NCBI GenBank assembly: GCA_910586655.1
Contig: CAJUIR010000011.1
Location: 1 to 40,492, forward strand
Length of the DNA: 40,492 bases
From: an uncultured Christensenellaceae bacterium
GTDB taxonomy: Bacteria > Bacillota > Clostridia > Christensenellales > Borkfalkiaceae
Direction: 5' to 3'
Positions 16,675-25,036 of the stretch are shown in pieces (position 1 is the first letter of the stretch; every line of letters starts with the position of its first letter). The notes under the pieces are model-generated. The model was not told where the DNA came from. It did no database searches and saw nothing but the letters and a program-made list of their open reading frames with translations. A program made the translations under genes and the position numbers.

Positions 16675-17994
16675 ATGAAAAAATTTCGTTATAAAGCGGC
16701 GGTTGCCGCGTTGACTTTGGCTGTGGCAGCAGGGATGTGCGTTCCGCTTTCAGCCTGCGACGGCGGGGTGGATTGGGGACAATTCTTAGAAACGGATTTT
16801 TTGACGGTCGAAGGTTCGCTCGTCAAAAACGGCAATGACGAAACGGTACAACTCCGCGGGGTCAATGCGGGCGGACTTTTGGTCACAGAACACTGGATGA
16901 CGGGATTTTTGTACGGCAAAACGCCTTCGAACGATTACAGATCACTCACGCAAACCTTTATTCAGCGGTTCGGTGAAAAGAAGACGAAAAAACTCTGGAC
17001 GGAATACCGCGCAAACTGGTGGACGGAAAACGATTTTAAGTATTGCGCCGAGATGGGCTTTAATGTGATCCGTCTGCCGTTTACCTACATGAATCTCGAT
17101 TTTGCCGCAGTCACCGATTATGCGAATGCGGGGAAACAGTACGATTTTACGGTATTGGATGATTTTGTGGAAACTGCGGCAAAATACGGAATGTATACGA
17201 TCCTCGATATGCACGGCGCGTACGGTTCCCAGAACGGGCAGGATCACAGCGGACAGATCATCGCAACGGCGGAGGAAGTGGACTTCTATACCAACGAACG
17301 CATGATCTCTCTGACGTGCGACTTGTGGAAAGCGATCGCCGAGCGATATAAGGATCATCCTGCCGTCGCGGGTTACGATATTTTAAACGAACCGGGCGAG
17401 AAGGCGGGAACGACTTCCAAGCGGCATTGGGATATTTACGACAGGATCTATAAAAGTATCCGTAGCGTCGACGAAAGACATATCGTGATTTTCGAGTCTT
17501 GTTGGGACGGCAAAAATCTACCGCATCCTTCTGAGTACGGCTGGGAAAACTGCATGTATTCCTTCCACCATTATGCGGGCGATAAAATCGACGTAAACAC
17601 ACACATGGCGAGTTGGCAGAACAAAATGACGGATATCGAAAGCCGCAACTTCGGCGTTCCGCTGCAAATGGGGGAATTTACCTGTTATACCAATGCGGAA
17701 AAGTGGGAGAAGACGCTAACGTTGCTTAACGAACACAACTGGCACTGGGCAAGTTGGACGTATAAGATTTGGGGCAATAACGCGTGGGGTGTGATGAATA
17801 TCCGCGGTTCAAACGACGACAAAGTAAATGCGGCGGAAGACACCTATGAAACAATTCTTAAAAAGTTTAAAATTCTGCTGACAGACGGATCTTATACGCA
17901 GAACTACACCTTTACCAAGAAGAACGAGTCGGGCGAGAACGAGGTTTATAAAACTTTGGAGGAAATTTATAAGGAATCTCTCCTTTCAAGTTAA
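16675..17994 (+). CDS. GH5-family secreted glycoside hydrolase (lipoprotein)
   Basis: The 439-residue protein begins MKKFRYK, has a hydrophobic core and lipobox LSAC, and is therefore a lipoprotein. The rest is a GH5 (beta/alpha)8 barrel: LRGVNAGG near the start, GFNVIRLPFTY, LDMHGAYGSQNG, acid/base Glu239 in GYDILNEPG, YSFHHYAG, and nucleophile Glu334 in PLQMGEFTCY. The WGGL-like start and DMHGAPGSQNG-like motif resemble exo-beta-1,3-glucanase/GH5_9-type enzymes, so a beta-glucan substrate is likely, though the subfamily is not certain. AGGGGG precedes ATG. First gene of a four-gene run with TetR, CotH and beta-helix lipoproteins. Confidence 0.9.
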   Translation: MKKFRYKAAVAALTLAVAAGMCVPLSACDGGVDWGQFLETDFLTVEGSLVKNGNDETVQLRGVNAGGLLVTEHWMTGFLYGKTPSNDYRSLTQTFIQRFGEKKTKKLWTEYRANWWTENDFKYCAEMGFNVIRLPFTYMNLDFAAVTDYANAGKQYDFTVLDDFVETAAKYGMYTILDMHGAYGSQNGQDHSGQIIATAEEVDFYTNERMISLTCDLWKAIAERYKDHPAVAGYDILNEPGEKAGTTSKRHWDIYDRIYKSIRSVDERHIVIFESCWDGKNLPHPSEYGWENCMYSFHHYAGDKIDVNTHMASWQNKMTDIESRNFGVPLQMGEFTCYTNAEKWEKTLTLLNEHNWHWASWTYKIWGNNAWGVMNIRGSNDDKVNAAEDTYETILKKFKILLTDGSYTQNYTFTKKNESGENEVYKTLEEIYKESLLSS

Positions 17995-18036
17995 TCCGGA
18001 AAGGCGTAAAATATATCGGGATAAAAGTTATACATT

Positions 18037-18567
18037 ATGAAGATAGAATATTATATCGAATCCGCATTATTGCAATTTTTAAAAACAAAACCGATCGACT
18101 CCATTCGCGTGATCGATCTGATCGAAGAAATCGGCATTTGCAAGGGGACGTTTTATAAATATTATAAAGATAAATATCACCTGCTTGTCTGCTGTTTTCA
18201 GAAATACTATTACAACGATATTTTAAGCGGCGCCGACGATTGGGAAAGTTTTATTTCCCGTTCGTTGAGTACGTTCAAAAAAACGCCTGCCGTTCTGCTG
18301 AACGCGTTTGATTCCCAGGATATCAACTCACTGCGCAGTTATCATGAAGAACTGATGGGGAAATATTTTTTAACGGAACAAACAGCCGAATCGGGCGGTT
18401 ACTATCGTTATTCGGTAGAAGTGTTTTCGCGCTGCACGACTGATATTATCATCGGTTGGCTGAAAAATAAATGTACGGAATCCAATCATCTGATGATCGA
18501 ACGAATGAAAGCCATTATGCCCGTGACGCTCTACCACGGCTTAATGAATAAGGGGGACACAAAGTGA
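18037..18567 (+). CDS. TetR/AcrR-family regulator
   Basis: The 176-residue protein has a TetR N-terminal helix-turn-helix: residues ~20-48 include SIRVIDLIEEIGICKGTFYK, then YYKDKYHLL. The C-terminal ligand part (~60-176) is helical and divergent, of the DhaS-like short type. It sits 42 bases after GH5 and shares GTGA with the CotH start, so it is co-transcribed and probably an autoregulator of this operon. No strong ribosome site is seen before ATG. The ligand is unknown. Confidence 0.85.
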   Translation: MKIEYYIESALLQFLKTKPIDSIRVIDLIEEIGICKGTFYKYYKDKYHLLVCCFQKYYYNDILSGADDWESFISRSLSTFKKTPAVLLNAFDSQDINSLRSYHEELMGKYFLTEQTAESGGYYRYSVEVFSRCTTDIIIGWLKNKCTESNHLMIERMKAIMPVTLYHGLMNKGDTK

Positions 18568-20423
18568 AAAAGAAACTGTTTGTGAACGCGGCGGCGCTTG
18601 TTTGCGCATGCATTATGGCGCTCGGTATGTTTGTCGGGTGTTCGGACACGCCCTGCGCACACGAATATGTAGAAGGCGTATGCGGGAAGTGCGACGCTGT
18701 TTGTCCGCACGAAAGTTACGTAGACGGTATTTGCAGTGAATGTAAGATCATTTGCGCGCACGAGGCGTACGAAAACGGCGTTTGCACGGAGTGCGGCACA
18801 GTTTGCGCGCACGAGGCGTACGAAAACGGCGTATGCGCGGAGTGCGGTACGGTTTGTCTGCACGAAGAATACAAAAGCGGCGTATGCACGGAATGCGGTA
18901 CGGCTTGCTTGCACGAGCGCTATGAAAACGGCGTTTGTACGGAGTGCGGCGCGGAGGAATATAAAGACCCCGAACCTCCCGAAAATAATTATAATTATAC
19001 GCCGCATCTCAGCACGAAGTTGCCGCGGATCGACATCACATCTGCTACGCTGATGGACGATGCGACGAGATACGTTCCCAGTTACGACAATACGAATCCT
19101 GACAATAATATCGATTGGCAGTATCACGACAGCACGGTAACGGTCAGCGAATGCGACGACGGCTATGCGCTCAACGACGTGATCGCGGGCGTCAAGATCC
19201 GCGGAAACTGGACGACGACCTATCCCAAAAAGCCTTTCCGCATCAAGTTTGAGAAAAAACAGGGCATGTTGGGGCTGAACGACGGAGCAAAATGCAAAAG
19301 TTGGGTTTTGCTTGCCGATTATAAAGATTTTACCTTGGAACGGAACAGTCTTGCCTTTTATCTCGGCAATCAGATTTTCGGCTCGGACGGATATTATTGC
19401 TCGGATTTCCGCCAAGTGGAACTCTATCTCAACAATCAATATTGGGGCGTATATCTGCTTGCGGAACAGCAGCAAGTCAACAAAAACCGCATTGCGGTGA
19501 CCGAACCCGACGATATCGCAGACGGATATCAAGGTACAGATATCGGATATTTTATCGAATACGACGGCTATTATAATCTCGAAACAGAGTCCGAAAGATT
19601 CTCGTGTAACTACAACTATTCAGACCCGAATGCAGGTTATTCTTCGCCGATCGTGTTGCGGAACGGAAATACCGTAAATCCCAACCAGTTCGGTTTCGCC
19701 ATTAAGAACGACGTTTATTTCAACGAGGGCGACGAATCGAATTGCGCGCAGAAACTGTTCATCCAAAACTATATGTGGCATCTTTATAAACTTTGCTACG
19801 AAGCGGTCTATCATCACGTTTACTATCAGTTTAACGAGGATCGTACCGCGCTGATCCCGTACGTTCCCGTAACGGCAAGCCCCGTTCAGGAAACCGTTTC
19901 AAAAGTGATCGACGTTCAGTCTTTGGTCGATATGTATATTATGAACGAAATTGCCTGCGATTACGATATCGAATGGTCGAGTTTCCACATGAATGTCGAT
20001 TTCGGCGCCAATGCGATGAATAATCTGCTTCGCTTTGAAGCGCCTTGGGATTTCGATTCTGCATTCGGTCTTAGGGATGCCTGTGCGAATGCGACGGGCT
20101 TATACGCCGCGAATAAAAACAATCCTTGGCTTACCGTATTCATCAATGAAGAATGGTTCTGGAATCAAGTAAAGGATAAGTGGCAGGGGATGAACGCGGC
20201 GGGCGTGCAGTCTTCCGCGCTGACTTTCCTCAGAACCTTGGAAAGCAATTATGCCGAAGTCTATTACAACGAAGGCAATTTCGAGAAATGGGGATTCCAG
20301 ATCAACGGCGAAGCGACTTGGGAGATCCAACAAAACGTTCACAATCATGCCGACGGCGTGAATCACCTTTACGGATGGTTGAGTACGCGCTTCGAGTATC
20401 TTGATTCTCAGTGGAACGCATAA
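18564..20423 (+). CDS. CotH-kinase-family lipoprotein with N-terminal Cys/His repeats
   Basis: The 619-residue protein starts at GTG, overlapping the TetR stop by 4 bases, with AGGGGG upstream. Signal peptide lipobox is FVGC. Residues 31-131 are six tandem repeats of about 17 residues, C-x-H-E-x-Y-x-x-G-V-C-x-x-C-G, a likely metal-binding pattern. The CotH domain follows (~150-600): KKPFRIKFEKK near residue 225 (nucleotide-contact Lys region), ERNSLAFYLG, LNNQYWGVYLLAEQ, and the metal/catalytic motif APWDFDSAFG (DFD 496-498). CotH proteins are atypical protein kinases, first known from spore coats and also found on surfaces of polysaccharide degraders. Here it is extracellular and lipid-anchored; its phosphate donor and target are unknown. 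It lies in the GH5 operon. Confidence 0.9.
   Translation: MKKKLFVNAAALVCACIMALGMFVGCSDTPCAHEYVEGVCGKCDAVCPHESYVDGICSECKIICAHEAYENGVCTECGTVCAHEAYENGVCAECGTVCLHEEYKSGVCTECGTACLHERYENGVCTECGAEEYKDPEPPENNYNYTPHLSTKLPRIDITSATLMDDATRYVPSYDNTNPDNNIDWQYHDSTVTVSECDDGYALNDVIAGVKIRGNWTTTYPKKPFRIKFEKKQGMLGLNDGAKCKSWVLLADYKDFTLERNSLAFYLGNQIFGSDGYYCSDFRQVELYLNNQYWGVYLLAEQQQVNKNRIAVTEPDDIADGYQGTDIGYFIEYDGYYNLETESERFSCNYNYSDPNAGYSSPIVLRNGNTVNPNQFGFAIKNDVYFNEGDESNCAQKLFIQNYMWHLYKLCYEAVYHHVYYQFNEDRTALIPYVPVTASPVQETVSKVIDVQSLVDMYIMNEIACDYDIEWSSFHMNVDFGANAMNNLLRFEAPWDFDSAFGLRDACANATGLYAANKNNPWLTVFINEEWFWNQVKDKWQGMNAAGVQSSALTFLRTLESNYAEVYYNEGNFEKWGFQINGEATWEIQQNVHNHADGVNHLYGWLSTRFEYLDSQWNA
18654..18956 (+). repeat. 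51-base tandem repeat encoding Cys/His motifs
   Basis: Six units are present inside the CotH gene. Units 3 and 4 are nearly identical in DNA (GCGCACGAGGCGTACGAAAA shared), while the others are diverged. Each unit encodes two spaced C-x2-C/C-x-H motifs. Copy number could change by slippage or recombination without breaking the frame. Confidence 0.9.
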
Positions 20424-20442
20424 GGACAGTGGTGGGGGGAAC

Positions 20443-22488
20443 ATGAAAAAAAGGTGGCTGGCGCTACTGACGGGTACACTGCTTACGGGCGCTCTGATGC
20501 TGCCGCTTACGGCATGCGGAAACGGAAATGATACTCCGGGCGGAGAATCGAATACGACGCTGACTGAAACGGGTATCCAAGTCAGTTGGGATAAAGTAAG
20601 CGGCGCGGCGCAATACGCCGTTTACCACAGTCCCAGTCGTTTCGGGGAATATTCGTTGGAAAGCACGCAAACCGGCCGCGTTTATAAGAGTAACGATCGT
20701 TACGGTTATTATCGGATCGACGCGCTCGATCAGAACGGTGCGACGATTTCCAGCGATACTTATTCGTTCGACTTCGATACTTTCGGGGAAAATACGCATA
20801 TTTACGCGGAAACCGACGATCGGGACGCAATATGGCAGGACATCGAAGAATTCCGCAGTACAACGGGACAGTTCGGGAAAGGCCGTTTTGCCGCGCTTTT
20901 TAAACAGGGCGATTATCGCGAACTCGATTTGGCAATGCGGTATTACATGACGTTTTCGGGATTGGGAACGCATCCTACCGACGTGCAACTGGGCGGTTTC
21001 AACACGTACGGCGAACTTTCGGGCGGAAACTCCACCTGTAATTTTTGGTGCGGCATCGAAAACATGACGGTCGACAGCAACGTGCAATGGGCGGTGTCGC
21101 AGGCGACGAGTTTCCGTCGGATGCAGGTCAACGGTAATTTAACGCTTCACCATCAGGGCGGAAAAACGCCTTGGGCTTCGGGCGGATTTCTTGCGGATAC
21201 CGTCGTCACAGGGACGATCGACGGCAGCGTTCAGCAGCAATGGTTTACGCGCAATTCCGATTGGAACAAATGGTCGGGCGGCGACATCAACACCGTGTTT
21301 GCGGGCTGTTCGGGGACGCTTTCGAATTATAACTGGGGTCAGACGTCCAACGGCTGGGTGACGTACCTCGAGAAAACCAACGTAATGCGCGAGAAACCGT
21401 ATTTGATATTCGATAACGGTTACTATGTGTGCCGTCCCGAGTTGAAAACCGACTCTAAAGGCGTTTCGTGGTTGCAGGAAAACGAAAACGACGATTATAT
21501 TCCGTTGAATCAGTTTTATGTCGCGCGCGCGGACAGGGATAATGCGAAAACGTTAAACGCCGCGCTTCAAAAGGGAAAACACTTACTGTTTACGCCGGGG
21601 ATCTATCAGATCGATTCGCCGCTTCTTGTTACGCAACCGGATACGATCGTGATGGGGATCGGTCTTGCTTCCTTAAAAGTAACTGACAAAAATACCGATA
21701 CGCTCATGCGTATTGCCGACGTGGACGGCGTACAGGTGAGCGGGATCATTTTCGACGCGGGTCGCTCCACCAAAACTCTGATGCAGGTCGGAACCGACAA
21801 GACGGACGTACGCCATCAAGAAAATCCTATCGTGCTGAGCGACGTTTATTTCCGGATCGGCGGGGCGGAAGAAGGGAATACTTCGGTCGACGTGACGCTC
21901 GAAATCAACGCGAACGATGTCGTCGGCGATAATTTCTGGGTATGGCGCGGCGATCACAGCCACGGAGTAGGTTGGAACGTCAACCGCACGAAAAACGGCG
22001 TGATCGTCAACGGGGATCACGTGACAATTTACGGTTTAATGGTAGAGCATTTCCACGAATATCAGACGATCTGGAACGGCGAATACGGATTCATGGCGTT
22101 TTATCAGTCGGAGACGCCTTACGACGTAGACGATCTGGAAGAATGGACTTCGCACTGGATGGGGCAATCCTACAAAGGTTATGCAAGTTATAAAGTAGCG
22201 GATCATGTTCAGAATCATACGGCGTACGGGCTTGGCGTTTATTATGTGGCGCGCAAGGGCGACGATAAAAACCCCAGAACGTTTACGCTCGATCATGCGA
22301 TCGAACTGCCTTCCAATGCGGGCATTCGCGTCGAGCATATGGGGATCGCGAATTTTGCGACGTTCGGAGATAAGAAAACCAACGGCGGGATCACCCATAT
22401 CGTTAACGACAGAGGCGACAGCCTTTACGTTGCGGACGGACATAAAAATCACTTCGAATCGTTTATCGGCGGAGTTTATAAGAAATAA
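20443..22488 (+). CDS. Beta-helix lipoprotein, GH55/pectate-lyase-3-like
   Basis: The start is ATG 20443 with GGGGGG just upstream; an in-frame TTG at 20401 would lie inside CotH. The product has 681 residues with lipobox LTAC. Residues ~35-110 look like a fibronectin-III domain (IQVSWDKVSGAAQYAVY). The rest shows two right-handed beta-helix halves: the first with CNFWCGIENMTVD, QATSFRRMQVNG, ASGGFLADTVVTG and QQQWFTRNSDWNKW; the second opening with the typical TLNAALQKGKHLLFTPGIY and running through VDGVQVSGIIFDAG and NGVIVNGDHVTIYGLMVEHF. This twin-helix arrangement resembles GH55-type beta-1,3-glucanases, but I could not identify catalytic residues. Extracellular, last gene of the GH5-TetR-CotH operon. 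It gives a plausible glucan-degrading partner. Confidence 0.8.
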   Translation: MKKRWLALLTGTLLTGALMLPLTACGNGNDTPGGESNTTLTETGIQVSWDKVSGAAQYAVYHSPSRFGEYSLESTQTGRVYKSNDRYGYYRIDALDQNGATISSDTYSFDFDTFGENTHIYAETDDRDAIWQDIEEFRSTTGQFGKGRFAALFKQGDYRELDLAMRYYMTFSGLGTHPTDVQLGGFNTYGELSGGNSTCNFWCGIENMTVDSNVQWAVSQATSFRRMQVNGNLTLHHQGGKTPWASGGFLADTVVTGTIDGSVQQQWFTRNSDWNKWSGGDINTVFAGCSGTLSNYNWGQTSNGWVTYLEKTNVMREKPYLIFDNGYYVCRPELKTDSKGVSWLQENENDDYIPLNQFYVARADRDNAKTLNAALQKGKHLLFTPGIYQIDSPLLVTQPDTIVMGIGLASLKVTDKNTDTLMRIADVDGVQVSGIIFDAGRSTKTLMQVGTDKTDVRHQENPIVLSDVYFRIGGAEEGNTSVDVTLEINANDVVGDNFWVWRGDHSHGVGWNVNRTKNGVIVNGDHVTIYGLMVEHFHEYQTIWNGEYGFMAFYQSETPYDVDDLEEWTSHWMGQSYKGYASYKVADHVQNHTAYGLGVYYVARKGDDKNPRTFTLDHAIELPSNAGIRVEHMGIANFATFGDKKTNGGITHIVNDRGDSLYVADGHKNHFESFIGGVYKK

Positions 22489-22507
22489 TTCAGAATCGTA
22501 AAATATT

Positions 22508-22576
22508 GCAATTTACGCACAAAAAGGCGCAGTTTACGCTGTTTCGGGTGAATTTTATCATTATTTATTGTATAAT
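22508..22576 (+). promoter_or_regulatory. Predicted LytTR site and activated promoter of the cytoplasmic GH3
   Basis: Two direct copies, GCAATTTACGCA (22508-22519) and GCAGTTTACGCT (22529-22540), have TTTACG cores starting at 22512 and 22533, again exactly 21 bases apart. A perfect -10 TATAAT follows at 22571-22576, but the -35 region (GTGAAT) is poor, as for activator-dependent promoters. All four copies in the window agree on CANTTTACG. Confidence 0.65.
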
Positions 22577-22603
22577 TCTACAAAAATTTGTTAAGAGGTA
22601 ACA

Positions 22604-25036
22604 ATGGATAAAGAGAAAATCATCAGCGGGATGACCGTCCGTCAGAAAGCCGATCTTTTGACCGGAAAAGATTTCTGGCAGACGAGAGATTATCCCGAAC
22701 TCGGCGTGCCCTCTTTGTTTCTTGCAGACGGACCGCACGGCATCAGGAAACAGGCTGCGGCGGCGGATCATTTGGGACTGAACGCAAGTATTCCCGCAAC
22801 GTGTTTTCCGACTGCGGCGACGATGGCGAACAGTTGGAACGACGCGCTCGGCGAAGAGATGGGCGGCGCGCTCGGCGAAGAGGCGGCGTCGCAGAACGTA
22901 AACGTTTTGCTGGGACCCGGAACCTGTTTAAAGCGCAATCCGCGCTGCGGCAGAAATTTCGAGTATTTCTCGGAAGATCCTTATCTTGCCGGCAAAATGG
23001 CGGCTTCCTATATCAGAGGGATCCAGAAGAGCGGGACCGCAGCCTGCGTAAAGCATTATGCGGGGAACAATCAGGAAGAACGCAGAATGGTCTCCGATTC
23101 GGTAATGGACGAAAGAACGCTGCGCGAACTCTATCTCACGGCGTTTGAAATTGCCGTAAAAGAGGGAAAGACCAAAACGATCATGACCTCTTATAACAAA
23201 GTAAACGGCGCTTATGCGGATGAATCCGAGCATCTGATCCGCGAGATTCTTCGCGGCGAGTGGGGATTTGACGGCGTTGCCGTGTCCGATTGGGCGGGTT
23301 GCAACAATAAAGTTGCGTCTACGATCGCGGGAAGCGATCTGGAAATGCCTGCGTGCAGATACGGCGCGGACGATATCGTAAAAGCATACGAGAGCGGCGA
23401 ACTCGATATGAAATATATCGACGAATGCGTAATGCGCGTTCTCACGCTGATCGAACAGACGACGGTAAGCGAAAAAGGAAAACCGTTCGACCAAGAAGGG
23501 CATCACGCGCTTGCGGAAAAGTGCGCCGAAGAGAGCATTGTTCTTTTGAAAAACGACGGCATCCTGCCGCTTGCGGAAAAGACGAAAATCGCGCTCATCG
23601 GCGATTTCGCGGAAAAACCCCGTTATCAAGGCGCGGGTTCTTCCATCGTGAATCCCACGCGCCTCGATACGACGCTCGGTTTGATCAAAAATTATCCTTA
23701 CGAAGTCGTCGGTTATGCCAAAGGGTTTGACCGATACGGGAAAAAGAAAAAGAAGTTAATCAAAAAAGCGGTAAAACTGACCAAAAAAGCAGAAGTCGCG
23801 CTTTTGTATCTGGGACTGGACGAAGTGAGCGAAGCGGAAGGATTGGACCGCGAACACATCAGAATTCCCGCAAACCAGATCGCGCTCTATCAAGCCGTCA
23901 AAGCAACCGGCAAAAAAGTGATCGTCGTGCTTTCCTGCGGGAGTTGTGTGGAACTCGGTTGGGCGGACGACGCAAACGGACTCGTTTACGCGTGCCTTTC
24001 CGGTCAGGCAGGCGCGGCTGCTACGCTGGGCGTCATCAGCGGCAAAGTCAATCCCTCGGGAAAACTTGCCGAAACGTTCCCTGTAAAGTACGAAGACTGT
24101 TCTTCGGCGTCGCACTTCCCCGGCAAACAGATGACGGTGGAATACCGCGAAGGGCTGTATGTCGGATACAGATATTACGATACGGCAAACGTGCCCGTCG
24201 CATATCCGTTCGGATTTGGTCTTTCATATACGAAGTTTGAATATTCCGACGTCAAGGCAGACGAAAAGGGCGTTACGTTTACGCTGAAAAACACGGGTGA
24301 ACGCGACGGTGCGGAAGTTGCTCAACTTTACGTCGGGAAAAAAGACGGAAAAGTATTCCGTCCCGCCAAAGAATTAAAAGGATTCTCCAAAGTATATTTA
24401 AAGGCGGGAGAGAGCAAGTCGGTTACGATTGCGTTCGACGATAAAACGTTCCGCTATTTCAACGTGAAAACAAACGCATGGGAAGTAGAGGACGGCGAAT
24501 ATCAACTGTACGTCGGCGCGAGTTCGGCGGATATCCGTTTGGAAACGAGCATCGAGAAAGCGGGTACAACCGACGTTCTGCCTTACGAGGGGTTGGAACT
24601 TCCTTCCTATTACAGCGGTCAAGCGGCGAACGTAGGCGACAAAGAATTTGAAACGTTGCTCGGCAGAGAGATCCCCAAGGCAGGTTATAATTTCTACAAC
24701 AAGCGTAAAACGCGTATGGTGATCCATGAGAACTGCACGGTAAACGATTTGCGCTATTCCAAGCGTTGGGTGGGCAGAGCGTTCTCGGGCGCCATTCGGT
24801 TTGCCATCGGCTTTATGAGAAAGACGGGACACCGTACGACTGCGAATACGCTCGTCATGGGCGTTTTGCATCAGCCGGTCAGAGGCATGGCAAAGTTCGG
24901 CGGCATGTCGCGCAGACAGATGGAAGCAATGCTTCTCATGTTCAACGGTCATTTATTTAAGGGAATCGGCAGATTTCTTTCCAAAGAGAAAAAGCCGAAA
25001 GAAAAAAAACAAAAGGCAAAAAAGGAGGCAAAATAA
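22604..25036 (+). CDS. Cytoplasmic GH3 beta-glycosidase
   Basis: The 810-residue protein has no signal peptide and normal GH3 order: TIM barrel ~1-300 (LFLADGPHGIRK, GPGTCLKRNPRCGRNFEYFSEDP across two segments, KHYAGNNQE, nucleophile Asp229 in GVAVSDWAG), alpha/beta sandwich ~310-530 (ESIVLLKNDGILPL; SEAEGLDRE as acid/base candidate region; GKVNPSGKLAETFP), and Fn3-like domain ~535-630. A C-terminal extension (~635-810) ends in amphipathic helices and a Lys-rich tail. It probably hydrolyses imported oligosaccharides with beta-glucosidase-type activity. The ribosome site AAGAGGT precedes ATG. Its stop TAA abuts the next ATG, implying coupled translation. Likely regulated by the LytTR regulator via the 22508 site. 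Confidence 0.93.
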   Translation: MDKEKIISGMTVRQKADLLTGKDFWQTRDYPELGVPSLFLADGPHGIRKQAAAADHLGLNASIPATCFPTAATMANSWNDALGEEMGGALGEEAASQNVNVLLGPGTCLKRNPRCGRNFEYFSEDPYLAGKMAASYIRGIQKSGTAACVKHYAGNNQEERRMVSDSVMDERTLRELYLTAFEIAVKEGKTKTIMTSYNKVNGAYADESEHLIREILRGEWGFDGVAVSDWAGCNNKVASTIAGSDLEMPACRYGADDIVKAYESGELDMKYIDECVMRVLTLIEQTTVSEKGKPFDQEGHHALAEKCAEESIVLLKNDGILPLAEKTKIALIGDFAEKPRYQGAGSSIVNPTRLDTTLGLIKNYPYEVVGYAKGFDRYGKKKKKLIKKAVKLTKKAEVALLYLGLDEVSEAEGLDREHIRIPANQIALYQAVKATGKKVIVVLSCGSCVELGWADDANGLVYACLSGQAGAAATLGVISGKVNPSGKLAETFPVKYEDCSSASHFPGKQMTVEYREGLYVGYRYYDTANVPVAYPFGFGLSYTKFEYSDVKADEKGVTFTLKNTGERDGAEVAQLYVGKKDGKVFRPAKELKGFSKVYLKAGESKSVTIAFDDKTFRYFNVKTNAWEVEDGEYQLYVGASSADIRLETSIEKAGTTDVLPYEGLELPSYYSGQAANVGDKEFETLLGREIPKAGYNFYNKRKTRMVIHENCTVNDLRYSKRWVGRAFSGAIRFAIGFMRKTGHRTTANTLVMGVLHQPVRGMAKFGGMSRRQMEAMLLMFNGHLFKGIGRFLSKEKKPKEKKQKAKKEAK

